64,000 nt of DNA, from assembly GCA_963691815.1 (NCBI GenBank), contig OY829646.1:1798001-1862000 (forward strand), read 5' to 3'. The notes beneath the pieces are model-generated. The model was given only the letters and a program-made list of their open reading frames with translations. It made no database searches and was not told the origin of the DNA. This document shows, piece after piece, positions 33,535-44,326 of this stretch (the stretch's first letter is position 1; the number at the start of each line of letters is the position of its first letter). Made by a program: the position numbers and the translations under genes. The stretch is from Echiichthys vipera (lineage: Eukaryota > Chordata > Actinopteri > Perciformes > Trachinidae).

Positions 33535-33936
33535 TCCCCTGGTGGCACTGGAGGGAAGGTAGTATACCTGAGCTCGTTAAAACCAGCACCCGAAGAAGAC
33601 GACGTCGCCAGACCCACCGTCTCCATGACAACGTGTCAACTGAACTTTTTAATTTTTCTATCTGTAATATTTGCTATTTCCTTTGCTTCAGGTTTGCTAA
33701 AACTAATACTTACAGGCACCACTAGGTTTTAGTGCTAAATCATGCTACTATTTGGTAATAGAGGAGTGTTATTATCGTGTGGTGCTCTAACATGTATAAT
33801 TGTACCCCTGATTTTTTGGTTATGCGAAAGTCAGCATGAACAGAGTAAGGCAGTGACACCCCTTAGCCCATTCTCTCGTAAGCTGCAATTGCGAACGCTT
33901 GATGTTGAGCTCTTTTGAGAGCTCAAAAGGGGGAAT
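33535..33936 (+). other. Retroviral env remnant and polypurine tract
   Basis: After the integrase, a short hydrophobic frame (about 33620-33730) could be the start of an envelope signal peptide. It is quickly broken, and no surface or transmembrane domain follows. AAAAGGGGGAAT at 33925-33936 is a typical polypurine tract directly before the LTR. Confidence 0.5.
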
Positions 33937-34434
33937 TGTGGAAGATAGAGATCTCGTGCTGACGCACACCCCCCTCGTGCTCACTCACACATCACCTCGT
34001 TATGACCCTAAAGAACAGAGGAATGCTCATTTCCTCATTTTGGGCACACACACACTCATTAACTACAATTTCCTGTGGTGAAAACACAGACACATCTGTT
34101 CTCTCTAGATAGCCATATAGGGACATGCACTAATTTCCTCCACACAGCTTTTACTGTTATAATGTGTTGCCAGGCAGATTAACGCCCATTGCCGCCTTCT
34201 TTCCTTTAAGGCGTTACCATCGACAGAAGGGTATTTAAGCCTCTACCCCTAGACAACAACAGACTCTTCTGATGTATGACCTGGTTTGAGTTGTATCAGA
34301 ACTTGTCTCCGCTTTGCAAAGTGCTCCAATAAAGATATTGGTGTGATCTCAAGCCATCGTCTCAAGATCTCTCCTTCTATCCTCCGATCAACGGACCCGG
34401 GGAGGTGACTGCAGGTTGATCTCAACACTACACA
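33937..34434 (+). repeat. 3' LTR of the endogenous retrovirus
   Basis: Starts TGTGGAAGATAG directly after the polypurine tract and ends CTCAACACTACACA (TG...CA), about 498 bp. It contains a TATA-like GGTATTTAAGCC near 34230 and the poly-A signal CAATAAAG at 34328-34335. It is followed directly by KDZ intron sequence. A matching complete 5' LTR is not present in the window. Confidence 0.8.
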
Positions 34435-34491
34435 CATCCAGGTCAACATTGACAAGTTATAACATGCCGTTTTTGAATGCATTATAACCAG

Positions 34492-35782
34492 GTGAAATGG
34501 AGTGGTGCATATCAGGAGGGGGGCTGGACTAACTATAGGGGAGAAGGTGGAACAGGCCAATGCCTTCCTCTCTCGGATAGCAGTGACAACCAAACATATG
34601 TCAAAAGCAGGTGAGATGGCTAGAGAATAGGGTTGTGATGAGATGATACGCGATATTGAGTTCACGAGGACAGGAAAATATTTTAACACTCTTTACAGGA
34701 GCGGTTGATTTTATCTGAATATTGACAACATCATATTTTCTTCATCATATTTCTTACAGGACGTACAGACATGCTGACACACATGGCCATGCGCTGGAAT
34801 CGGCAAAAGATCAACAACTTGGCCACCTCACTGTCCTGCAGATACCAGAAAGTAATACAATCTTTTTTTTTCAAGTGTTGTTAGCAGTAGTTGAGGCTGT
34901 TGACTTAATGTTTACTTAATTATTTTTTATTGTATCTGACTTTTTTGTCATTTCTAGGCCACAAAAGCTCTGGAAAACCAGTTGCTTAACCTGGAGACCT
35001 TGAAGGCTGAATTGGCAGTGACTGAGAGCCAGTTGGAAGACTGGGTCAATGATGTAAAGGAGTGGGCAGATGGTAAGGAAATTATTACTAGAGTTTTTCC
35101 AACAGAGTTTCACACAGACCTTTATGTAGTCATGATTCATGCATTTATTTTTTCTGTCGCAGAATTATTGATAACACCCTCTGGTGCATTCTGCATTACT
35201 TCGTTCTCATGAACTATTCAGGATGTTCTTATACTTTGCATAGGAGTTATATCTAATTTTGAATTGAATCTCACTTTTACTTAATGGGTTACCATTTATT
35301 CCCTGAAAAGAAGGGAATTGTTGGCCTTCATTCCATATCAGAACATGGCATACAAAACAAACATTTTCAATCCATTGCCTTACCATAATGGTATTTGAGA
35401 ATTGTATAAACATGTGATTAAATTGCACTGTTTCTATACATTACTCAAAGTGTAACACACATTTCCTCCATACAGCAGCAACCAACAACACCACTGATGC
35501 TGCTGCCTCGGCTGCCAGGATTGAGGTGCTGGTGGCAAGTGTCAAGAGACTGTAAAATCTTGATTGTACTTTCAAGATTCCCAGTGGGGCCTAACTGGAG
35601 ACGGGTTGAAAGGTCTGCAGAGCATCATCAGAAAAAAGCAGAACAACATCCGAGAAATGATGGCTCATGCGAGACACTGCTACCTGCAAATTTTGACTGT
35701 AGCAGAGACCATCAGTTTCTTGCCAGATGTTTCCGATGATTTTTCTGACTGCGACTCTGACATTACTGATGATGAACTGTGA
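34492..35782 (+). pseudogene. KDZ transposase, C-terminal exons
   Basis: Exons 34492-34610, 34760-34851, 34958-35072 and 35476-35782, all with canonical AG/GT borders. They read KWSGAYQEG..., then NAFLSRIAVTTKHMSKAG, TDMLTHMAMRWNRQKINNLA (the glutamine/asparagine-rich block of KDZ proteins), ATKALENQLLNLETLKAELA, and in the last exon NNTTDAAASAARIEVLVASV. A frame change near 35550 is followed by an open end, DFSDCDSDITDDEL and a stop at 35782. It continues the exons at 25043-26433. Acidic C-termini are common in this family. Confidence 0.75.
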
Positions 35783-37261
35783 AGCCCTTTCTGAAGTACC
35801 TTCGGTACTTTCAACTTTAAAAACCAATGTAAATGACCTAACTCAAGATCTCTTACAGTTTGTATACATCAGACAAAAAAAGGGAGAACAAGCTGCAATT
35901 CAGACTTTTGTGTCTCCTACATAGTGTGTATAAAAATGGATGTAGCCTCTCCGTCGGGGTCCGTTCTCTGAACTTGATCCTCTGGGAGTCGCCATCTTGT
36001 CAGACTTTGGCTTCTCCTAATTTCCTCTTACCATAAAATGGCATTGATGTTATGTTGGGGGGAAGGGAGATACGTCTGTCTGGCTAACGTATACTGGATT
36101 AGCCACATTAGCTCCACCACCCGGGAGCTAGACTAACAGCACATGCTGCTGTTAAACGGGAGTCAGGGTCAGTGTTGTGATTATTTTACGGGAATGGGAG
36201 TCTTTTTTCTAGAGGGTAGAGACCCACAGCACCCCATGTCTCTAGTGAAGATTACACCGGCAGCCGGTGTAGTCAAGTGCAGGCAGCATTTCTGATCTAT
36301 GATTTAAACTGATATTCAACACAGTACCATGCCCATAGACCGTGAAACACCGACCCTCACTGACCTAATCCTCCTGCTGCTCCGGATTAGCATCTAGTAT
36401 ATGTGCCATCAATAGTACGCTATATTCAAGTCATGGTGCAAGCAATTAGCATCACAGAGCTTACACATTGTGTTCCTAAACCATCTGTTGGTTCAGTTGA
36501 TCGAAGAGCAAACCATCTTGTCACTTACACCACCACATGAATGACCGCAGTCCAGGTCCAGATGACGGAGTTAGCATGCTAATGATGCTAATCTTGACAA
36601 CTAGCCTCCGAGGAGAAGTGAGGGCCAGGGGCTAGCTGTTACCCAAGACGCTGTGCCTCTTAAACTTTAACCTCCAATAAAATAAAAACTAGCCTGGTCC
36701 AAAAAAATTCAAAATGCTCTATTGTACAAACTACTCCTAGTGGACACTAGGAGAACTGCTATTTTTGGCACTTCCTTATTGGATTAACCAGGAAGTCGCT
36801 GTGGTGGGGGCTTGGTCTCCTAGTGTCTGCTTGGGCTGAAACCCTCTCTGCAATATACAATTGAGCAGCCTTCTTTGACTCCACTCTCGCTAATATAGCT
36901 GCTTCTAACTCTGTATGCCTAGTAAGTTCTTCTATGAGTTGTTTATTGTGTTTTTTGTTTATTATAGCATGTGTAGCCATGTTATGTGTATATATGTTTT
37001 TATTTACACATGTAATATTTTTATTTTTAGCACACAATGTTGATTAGCACCATGAGGTAGCGGGTAAACTGTACGTTTTTATCAGTGATGTTTTACAAAT
37101 CAGATATGCACATTCGTGTATGGCTGAAATATTTGTAATGTTTTTGTGATATTCTGTAAAATAATTAAAAAAATATATAACTAAAGCTCCTCATCTTCAG
37201 ATGTTATAAATGTGTGAGCTACAATAATAAAAACAATTTTGATGCTATCCTATGTTGTATG
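35783..37261. other. KDZ 3' flank, nothing coding recognised
   Basis: No gene recognised. 36730-36830 has a small inverted repeat (CTCCTAGTG, spacer, CACTAGGAG) repeated in part at 36818. A polyadenylation-like AATAAAAT lies at 36676-36684. Short GCTAATGATGCTAAT-type repeats occur near 36580. Confidence 0.35.
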
Positions 37262-37263
37262 TA

Positions 37264-38871
37264 CACTACCGTTCAAAAGTTTGGGGTCACTTAGAAATTT
37301 CCTTATTTTTGAAAGAAAAGCACTGTTTTTTTAAACAGTGCTTTAAACTAATCTAAGTTTAAACTAATCCATACATTGCTTATGTGGTAAATGACTATTC
37401 TAGATGCAATTGTCGGTTTTTTGGTGCAATATCTACATAGGTGTATAGAGGCCCATTTCCAGCAACTATCACTTCAGTGTTCTAATGGTACAATGTGTTT
37501 GCTCATTGGGTCAGAAGGCTAATGGATGATTAGAAAACCCTTGTGCAATTATGTTAGCACAGCTGAAAACAGTTTAGCTGGTTAGAGAAGCTATAAAACT
37601 GACCTTCCTTTGGGCTAGTTGAGTATCTGGAGCATCACATTTGTGGGGACGATTAAACGCTCAAAATGGCCAGAAAAAGAGAACTGTCATGTGAAACTCG
37701 ACAATCTATTCTTGTTCTTAGAAATGAAGGCTATTCCATGCGAGAAATTGCCAAGAAACTGAAGATTTCCTACAACGGTGTGTACTACTCCCTTCAGAGA
37801 ACAGCACAAACAGGCTCTAACCAGAGTAGAAAGAGAAGTGGGAGGCCCCGCTGCACAACTCAGCAAGAAGATAAGTACATTAGAGTCTCTAGTTTGAGAA
37901 ATAGACGCCTCACAGGTCCTCAACTGGCAGCTTCATTAAATAGTACCCGCAAAACGCCAGTGTCAACATCTATAGTGAAGAGGCGACTCCGGGATGCTGG
38001 CCTTCAGGGCAGAGTGGCAAAGAAAATGCCATATCTGAGACTGGCCAATAAAAGAAAAAGATTAATATTGGCAAAAGAACACAGACATTGGACAGCGGAA
38101 GATTGGAAAAAAGTGTTATGGACGGACGAATCGAAGTTTGAGGTGTTTGGATCACACAGAAGAACATTTGTGAGACGCAGAACAACTTAAAAGATGCTGG
38201 AAGAGTGCCTGACGCCATCTGTCAAGCATGGTGGGGGTAACGTGATGGTCTGGGGTTGCTTTGGTGCTGGTAAAGTGGGAGATTTGTTCAGGGTTAAAGG
38301 GATTCTGAATAAGGAAGGCTATTACTCCATTTTGCAACGCCATGCTATACCCTGTGGACAGCACTTGATTGGAGCCAATTTCATCCTACAACAGGACAAT
38401 GACCCAAAGCACACCTCCAAGTTGTGCAAGAACTATTTAGAGAAGAAGCAGGCAGCTGGTATTCTATCTGTAATGGAGTGGCCAGCGCAGTCACCAGATC
38501 TAAACCCCATTGAGCTGTTGTGGGAGCAGCTTGACCGTTTGGTACGCAAGAAGTGCCCATCCAGCCAATTGAACTTGTGGGAGGGGCTTCTAGAAGCATG
38601 GGGTGAAATTTCTCCTGATTACCTCAACAAATTAACAGCTAGAATGCCCAAGGTCTGCAATGCTGTAATTGCTGCAAATGGAGGATTCTTTGACGAAAGC
38701 AAAGTTTGAAGGAAAAAAAATATTATTTCAAATAAAAATCATTATTTCTAACCTTGTCAATGTCGTGACTATATTTTCTATTCATTTTACAACTCATGGT
38801 GGTAAATAAGTGTGACTTTTCATGGAAAACACAAAATTTTCTGGGTGATCCCAAACTTTTGAACGGTAGTG
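37264..38871 (+). mobile_element. Tc1-type transposon, complete, 1,608 bp
   Basis: Flanked by TA at 37262-37263 and 38872-38873. The ends are CACTACCGTTCAAAAGTTTG (left) and its reverse complement (right), continuing as imperfect inverted repeats. Sub-terminal repeats are spaced out as in fish Tc1 elements. The central gene is nearly intact. Confidence 0.93.
37666..38709 (+). pseudogene. Tc1 transposase with a single nonsense codon
   Basis: A DDE transposase of about 347 codons that cuts and pastes the element at TA sites. The N-terminal paired-like helix-turn-helix reads RQSILVLRNEGYSMREIAKK. The AT-hook-like RSGRPRCTT links to a second helix-turn-helix. The catalytic domain has WTDESKFEVFG (first D), QQDNDPKHTSK (second D) and SPDLNPIELLWEQ (the E), with 34-residue spacing expected for Tc1. 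One TAA at 38188-38190, between the first and second D, breaks the frame; otherwise it is open from MARKRELS to the stop at 38709. All three catalytic residues are present. Confidence 0.93.
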
Positions 38872-38879
38872 TAGGTTCA

Positions 38880-39115
38880 TATCACAACGACATCCTCAGA
38901 AATAACATTTCATCCACCATATCAGCTGTCTGTTTTTGACAAGGACAGGGACAGGTTTATAGCACCTGTCCTTGCCATTTTGATACTACTGTATTCTGTG
39001 TGTAGGTACATAATGATGACATCCTTAGTAATTACCTGTCAAACACCATATGGGCTGTCTGTTTTTGACTAGGAAAGGTTCATAGCATACTGCATAAGCC
39101 TAAAATAGTCCACAA
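38880..39115. repeat. Imperfect direct repeat of about 130 bp
   Basis: Two head-to-tail copies, each containing GACATCCTNAG...CACCATAT...GGCTGTCTGTTTTTGAC and followed by an AGG..TTCATAGCA-like segment. Function unknown. Confidence 0.6.
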
Positions 39116-39119
39116 TTTA

Positions 39120-39828
39120 GTTAGAGGAAGAGAGACCCTGTCGGAGGAGGGCTCGCCGGAGAGCGCCTGGTGGCCGAGTTTGCCACGGAGCCCGGCCAGG
39201 CACAGCCTGTACAAGTGTCGTGGCACCTCCCTCCTCTCCATTCTGTGGGCCCACCACTCACAGGAGGAACCGCTGGGGTCAGGTGTGCTGCTGCATGGGT
39301 GGCAGTGAGGTGAGGGGCCTCTATGGACCAGACACGGGCAGCAGAGGCTGGCTCTAGGGTCGTGGAATGCATTCTCTTTGGGGGAAGGAGCCGGAGCTTG
39401 TGCGGGAGGTGGAGCGCTACCAGTTAGATCTGGTTGGGCTCACCTCCACACACAGTCTCGGTTCTGGAACCGTACTCCTGGATAGGGGTTGGACCCTATT
39501 CTTCTCTGGAGTTACCCAGGGTGTGAGGCGCCGGGCGGGTGTGGGGATACTCACAACCCCCGGCTGCAGTGTTCGAGTTCACCCCGGTGGACGAGAGGGT
39601 GGTGGGGGGGGGGGTATTCCGCCTTCTTGAAGACTCTTAAATGGAGTCCTGCATGGGGCTCCAGTAGGGGACTCCATAGTTCTGCTGGGAGACTTCAACA
39701 CCCATGTGGGCGACGATGGAGACACCTGGAGAGGCTTGATTGGGAGGAACGGCCTCCCTGATCTGAATTCGAGCAGTAGTCTGTTATTGGACTTCTGTGC
39801 TAGTCATGGATTGTCTATAACAAACACC
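39120..39828 (+). mobile_element. Rex3 5' fragment, 3'-deleted
   Basis: Matches the first part of the Rex3 copy at 3445-4260, with internal deletions. It has the same AGAGGAAGAGAGACCCTG lead, the VERYQLDLVGLTSTHSLGSG endonuclease start, and stops inside the endonuclease at CTATAACAAACACCAT. A G-run at 39604-39614 replaces a deleted stretch. It lacks the 3' half, which is unusual for LINEs. Confidence 0.88.
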
Positions 39829-39856
39829 ATAACCCTATCCTAACCCTAACCCTAAA
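39829..39856. repeat. Short interstitial telomere-like repeat
   Basis: ATAACCCTATCCTAACCCTA continuing to ACCCTAAAC: about four CCCTAA-type hexamers with one variant, directly at the broken end of the Rex3 fragment. Confidence 0.85.
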
Positions 39857-39884
39857 CAATGAAATCAGTTGGACCATATCTCTA

Positions 39885-40110
39885 TATCTTAGTAGATGTC
39901 CGTCCTCCACAGAGCTGGGTCTCTACGACGTTCCTGCCTGTTAAAGGGAAGGTTTTCGTTGCCACCATACTCTACGGGGGAATTGTGAGGCCTGTGTAAA
40001 TCATAAAGAAGTCATAGAGTGTGGTCTATACCTACTCTGTAAAGTGTCCTGAGATAACGTTTGTTATGATTTGGCACAGTAAATAAAATTGAATTGAAAT
40101 TGAATTGTGG
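39885..40110 (+). mobile_element. LINE 3' untranslated tail, copy 1
   Basis: Contains TCCTCCACAGAGCTGGGTCT, GTGTCCTGAGATAACGTTTG and a tail TAAATAAAATTGAATTG. This is the 3' end of an L2-like LINE group common in fish. A second copy lies at 41500-42120. Confidence 0.75.
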
Positions 40111-41120
40111 TACATATGACTGCTGTATGTATCTGAGGCAATTCTTTGAACAATTACCTACTGTATGTTATGATTGTCGATTTACTGATTATAGAATAAG
40201 GACCAACTCTAGCGGTATTATTGTGTATAGTTAACCAGGTATGTCATATATTGACACCCCCCCCCCCCCCCCCCCCCCCCCAATTCAAATAGTACATTAC
40301 ATTAAAGAAGAAAAATTTCGCAATTTTTTAGGTTAATACTTTTATGTATGGTTACTACTAGAAAGTGTTTTCAGGCTTCAATGCTAGAAAACACAATATC
40401 TTTCTCGTACTGTCCATATCTGGAGGACTGTCTTTACCTTCGGTCACAGATGCTCCTCTTCATCCTGCACGTCTCATGTTTTCAAAGTGAGGCAAGGATT
40501 TTTAAGGATTCTCTTCTTTCACAGTTTGTGTGTTTGTAGGCACTCCAGGCACTCAAATGTATGTGCACAACCACCGGGAAAGTTACTTTTTCATAATATT
40601 TACCCTTTTAGTCATTTTGTTATGTATGGTTAAACATCTCATCTGTTAGAATAATTGTACATAAAGTAATCTCATATTTACTCAAATTGCCTTTACATAT
40701 AATCTAACCTTACTTGGTGTGTGCGAACAGCTAATTTCTGTAGAGTTGTTTTACAGATAGAAGAAATCAGAGCATGACAGGCAAAAACCGACACTGCTCA
40801 ACTGATTTAAGACAGAACATGTTTTAAGGACGAGCAACATGTGCCCCCTCTCCCTTAGAGCTGTAAACTCATAAAGATAATGAATTGTTTATATGTGACG
40901 AGTTGAAGTTGTGTGCCCCCTCACCTTTAGAGCTATAACACATATTGTAAAAAAGGTCTAAAGGAAATAAAAAGAAAGGGCTCGGCAGAGTGTGCTTCAG
41001 AGCGGTAGGAGATTGTACCTGAACACATCTCTGTCCGTTCTCCTTGCAAGTAAAACATATAACTCTTGTCTTTCTCTCTTTTGTTAAGTTTTGGATGTTT
41101 TAGGTTGCTTGAACCTGACA
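40111..41120. other. Unassigned stretch with a poly-C run
   Basis: 40255-40280 is an uninterrupted run of C. Two near repeats of GTGCCCCCTC.CC.TTAGAGCT lie near 40840 and 40912. No gene recognised. Confidence 0.4.
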
Positions 41121-41124
41121 TCAT

Positions 41125-41482
41125 CTCTCATCTTCAACCTCTTATCCGGGGTCGGGTCGCAGGGGCAGCAGCTCCAGCAGGGGACCCCAAACTACCCTTT
41201 CCCGGGCCACATTAACCAGCTCTAACTGGGGGATCCCGAGGCGTTCCCAGGCCAGTGTGGAGATCTAATCTCTCCACCTGGTCCTGGGTCTTCCCCGAGG
41301 CCTCCTCCCAGCTGGACGTGCCTGGAAAAACTCCATAGGGAGGCGCCCAGGGTTCATCCTTACTAGATGCCCGAACCACCTCAACTGGCTCTGTCCAACG
41401 CAAAGGAGCAGCGGCTCTACTCGGAGTTCCTCATGGATGGCTGAACTTCTCACCCTATTTCTAAGGGAGACTCCAGTCACAG
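41125..41482 (-). mobile_element. Rex3 3' fragment (5'-truncated)
   Basis: On the minus strand it encodes VSLRNRVRSSAIHEELRVEP, LRWFGHLVRMNPGRLPME and GRRPRGRPRTRWRD, the Rex3 C-terminus. It then reaches the GAGATGATG-type tail at 41122-41135. It lies inside an L2-type 3' untranslated region whose parts flank it. Confidence 0.88.
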
Positions 41483-41489
41483 CTTATAT

Positions 41490-42120
41490 TTTGCTTCATG
41501 ATGCTGCTATAGGCCTAGTCTGCTGGGGATAATACTTTTCCAGAAACTCTGAGCTTCTCTCGTCTGTGTCTGTATCATTCATGTTTCATCAATGCATGTT
41601 ACTAATTCACTTCTTCCCCGGAGTTGTGTGTGCTTTGTCGTCTCGCAGGTCTCTGCTGATCGTGGTGGTGCCTGCTGCCGTGGTTCTGCATGACGCTTCC
41701 TGCTGCTATTATAATCTATCATCTTAGCTGTGCTTGTTTCTACTTTTCTGCTGTATTAACTGCCATAACATATAAGTCGTATTCACATTACTATAGATAT
41801 TATTATAGTTACTGGAAGTGTGTCTGTCTCTGTCTTTGTCTCTCTCTGTCCATCTGTCTGTCTTTTCTCTCTTTCTCTCTACTTTTCTTCCTCCCCAACC
41901 AGTCAAGACAGATGTCTGTCCTCCATAGAGCTGGGTCTGTCTGACATTCCTGCCTGTAATAGGGAAGGTTTTCGTTGTCACCGTACTCTACAGGGAATTG
42001 TTGGGTCTATGTAAATCATAAATAAGTCATAGAGTGTGGTCTTTACCTACTCTGTAAAGTGTCCTGAGATAACTTTTGCTATGATTTGGCACTATAAATA
42101 AAATTGAATTGAATTGAATA
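41490..42120 (+). mobile_element. LINE (L2-like) 3' untranslated region, copy 2
   Basis: Contains the same tail as 39885-40110: TCCTCCATAGAGCTGGGTCT, GTGTCCTGAGATAACTTTTG, then TAAATAAAATTGAATTGAAT. Upstream it includes the CTTCTTCCCCGGAGT region common to this group's 3' ends. CT-rich microsatellite at 41820-41885. Confidence 0.75.
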
Positions 42121-42330
42121 TTGCATTTTAAAGGAATTACTGTATTTACAAATAATCGAAAAGAATTCAGTAATAGACATGAAACCTACCATAAAAATTG
42201 TATTATTTAAAAAGTATATATAAGTGTGTGTGTGTGTGTAAGCTGTGTGTATGTGTGTGTGTCACAGAAAAGTACTTTAACGTTGAGGAATCAGAACCCT
42301 GTTCACCAGAAACATCGGAACATTGTGTGT

Positions 42331-42336
42331 GTTTGT
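42331..42336 (-). promoter_or_regulatory. Possible poly-A signal of the chromo-like gene
   Basis: ATTAAA on the minus strand, about 41 bases after the stop codon at 42377. It is a common variant signal, but weak evidence on its own. Confidence 0.35.
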
Positions 42337-42376
42337 TTAATTGTAAGGAGGTTTTGAAGTTCCACTTCTCAGAATA

Positions 42377-42425
42377 TCAGCTGTACTGTGTGGCTGACTC
42401 CCATGCATCGTCCCAGTCCTTGCCG
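42377..42425 (-). CDS. Host-gene exon (last): end of chromo-like domain
   Basis: A minus-strand terminal exon. The acceptor is TTTCTTTAATTTCCTGGCAG, a strong pyrimidine tract with AG just before 42425. One base completes a cysteine codon split with the previous exon; then GKDWDDAWESATQYS and TGA (42379-42377) follow. Together with the two exons upstream it completes a fold like a chromodomain, the W.D.AWE part matching the usual W..WEP end. No transposon domain is seen here. Unrecognised gene. Confidence 0.7.
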
Positions 42426-42546
42426 CTGCCAGGAAATTAAAGAAAAACACATATACATAAAACAAAGGTTATAGGATGACCTTTGCTTCTGACATAAAGA
42501 ATTGTCTATAATGTCCTTATTAAACATTTATTATATATTAATATGT

Positions 42547-44248
42547 TGTAGGAGAGTAAGCCTACATTTATTATGGCTAGAATATATTAGTAGCCAAATT
42601 AAATATGAATAACTCGACTCAATTTAATTTACCTCGAAGTAGGGCACCACACCAAAATAAGACAGGATGTTTATTAAACTTTGGTGAAGGTTTAATACCT
42701 GTTAGAATTTAAAGTAATTGATTGTTTAAATTTATCAGTCTCGTCTTGAACGCATTAGTTCGTACCACAGCCTTATCAGGGACCAACACTTTCTGTACAG
42801 AACGGAAGACTCTCACAACGACGTAAAGTTATAAACATTTATTTGACAACCTAGCAAGGAGAATACAGGATAGTGCAACACTGAATAGAGAAGTGAAAAA
42901 GGGTTAAATGTGGATATAAAAAAGTTTAAGACCAGAGCGATTCAGACCTACGGGGCTGGTTTATAATATTACTGGCGGACTTAAACTGGCTCTAGTTAGC
43001 CTGTCAACACAACTCGGATATTACAGTCACCCTGGTGTCTTACAGTACCGATGCAGGTTTCGTAGGTCCGAGTCCCGGTGTTTTGCGGACCTGAGTTCTG
43101 GTCTGTGGACTGGGTCAGCTGCGCAGTTGGATCGGCGGGGCTTGTTGGCTCCGTCCCGGCTTGGGTTCAGCTCTTCAGGTGGCTGCAGCTCTGCACGTGG
43201 CTTGCCTCTGGCTGTTGTTGTTGGTTGACAAAAAAAGTTCTGCCTGGTTCTGTGGACTGGTGTCGCGAGCTCGATGCAATTTGCCGGTCGGACAAAAAGG
43301 CAAAGACAGGCATGAGGGGTTTTACTATACTTATAAAAGATAAAAACGTGTCGTAGAAAACTTAGAAAGTCGCGCGATAAAAATAGATGAATAAACGAAA
43401 ATACTTTAGTAAGAAAACAAAATATAAAGTAACGTCTCTTGCTAACCTTGGGTTAACAAAGTTGAACAAAAGAAACAAAACGCAGGAAGCGCAGGAGAGG
43501 GGAGAAGAGAGAAGAGTTGAAGAGAGATGCAGTTAAGAAGTAGAGTCAGAGAGAAGGGCGAAGAGAGCTCTGTCCCTTCCTTCAATGAAAAGGGGGGGGT
43601 CTTGGCCTAACCAACCCCTCTAGTTCTGAGCGAATTAACTGCTTTATATTCCAGAATTGTAACAGGGAAGATTAAACTATCTCTGGTTGATTTTCCGTAA
43701 TTGATCTTTCTGATATCCAATTTAACCAAAATCTTTAGGCAGACAGTTTTAACAGATACCCTACTGAGTGAAGGGAAGTATTATAAAAACACAGAATATT
43801 TCAGTAATTAGACAGAGACTTTGCATATCTGAAACCACATAAACATAATCACAACAAGATACAAATAATGCATATACTGTAACACATTTGCAAGAATGTC
43901 TTTGAACAGCCAGTCGCGATGAAACATCGAACTTTAACTGTTTTTCAAACCTTCAAACAAAGTCCTGTTTTTTCGTCCTTATCACTGAAAGTCCCTCTGT
44001 CTCCAAACAGAGACCAACCCTCCAGTTCGAATTGCGGTCAGATTTGATGTTGACTTAGGATAAAAGGGTCCTTCATCCTGAAGTTCTGGGTTTTAATTAC
44101 CCTAGGAGGGTTTGAGGTTGTAAAACATACCTTATCTCATATTGAAACAAGTATAAAAACGTCTTATCTCCCGCTCCCTTCCTGTGACGCTGAGCAGAAA
44201 AGCAGACCCAGAGGACTCACATGGAGCACTTCCTCTCGAGGTCCTACA
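42547..44248 (-). mobile_element. Solo LTR, 1,702 bp, with 4-bp duplication
   Basis: Ends TGTAGGA (42547) and TCCTACA (44248), 7-bp inverted TG..CA ends, flanked by an exact ATGT duplication at 42543-42546 and 44249-44252. On the minus strand a TATA-like ATATAAAG lies near 43648 and AATAAA near 42668, so transcription would run toward lower coordinates. No gene inside. The 4-bp duplication and the length suggest an endogenous retrovirus with a long LTR; the family is not recognised. Confidence 0.85.
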
Positions 44249-44282
44249 ATGTCATGCTACTGCTCCAACAGGAAAAACTTAC

Positions 44283-44326
44283 CACTTGGAGCATGGTTTC
44301 CACCTTACTTTGACTTCTTCCTTTCC
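44283..44326 (-). CDS. Host-gene exon: middle of chromo-like domain
   Basis: A 44-base minus-strand exon between a strong acceptor (CTGATTTCATGCCTTTCAG) and a strong donor (GTG then GTAAGTTTTT). It begins in phase 0 and reads GKEEVKVRWKPCSK plus two bases that start a cysteine codon. KVRWK followed by the next exon's W..AWE resembles the second and third strands of chromodomains. The intron downstream has received the solo LTR; the intron upstream holds the Rex1/LINE nest. Confidence 0.75.

Larger units (their letters stand above)
26434..34491 (+). other. KDZ intron of 8 kb filled with retroviral and Rex1 sequence
   Basis: The exon ending 26433 (donor GTAAGA) and the exon starting 34492 (acceptor ATAACCAG) join in phase within a segment that is contiguous in KDZ proteins. 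Everything between them is intronic. It includes a retroviral leader-like region, a Rex1 element, RNase H/integrase and an LTR. Confidence 0.75.

Noticed and set aside
32255..33631. Minus-strand open frames opposite the integrase
   Set aside because: They overlap the well-supported plus-strand integrase and show no motifs.
34249..34689. 146-codon minus-strand frame
   Set aside because: It spans the LTR end and a KDZ exon that is coding on plus, so it is a chance frame.
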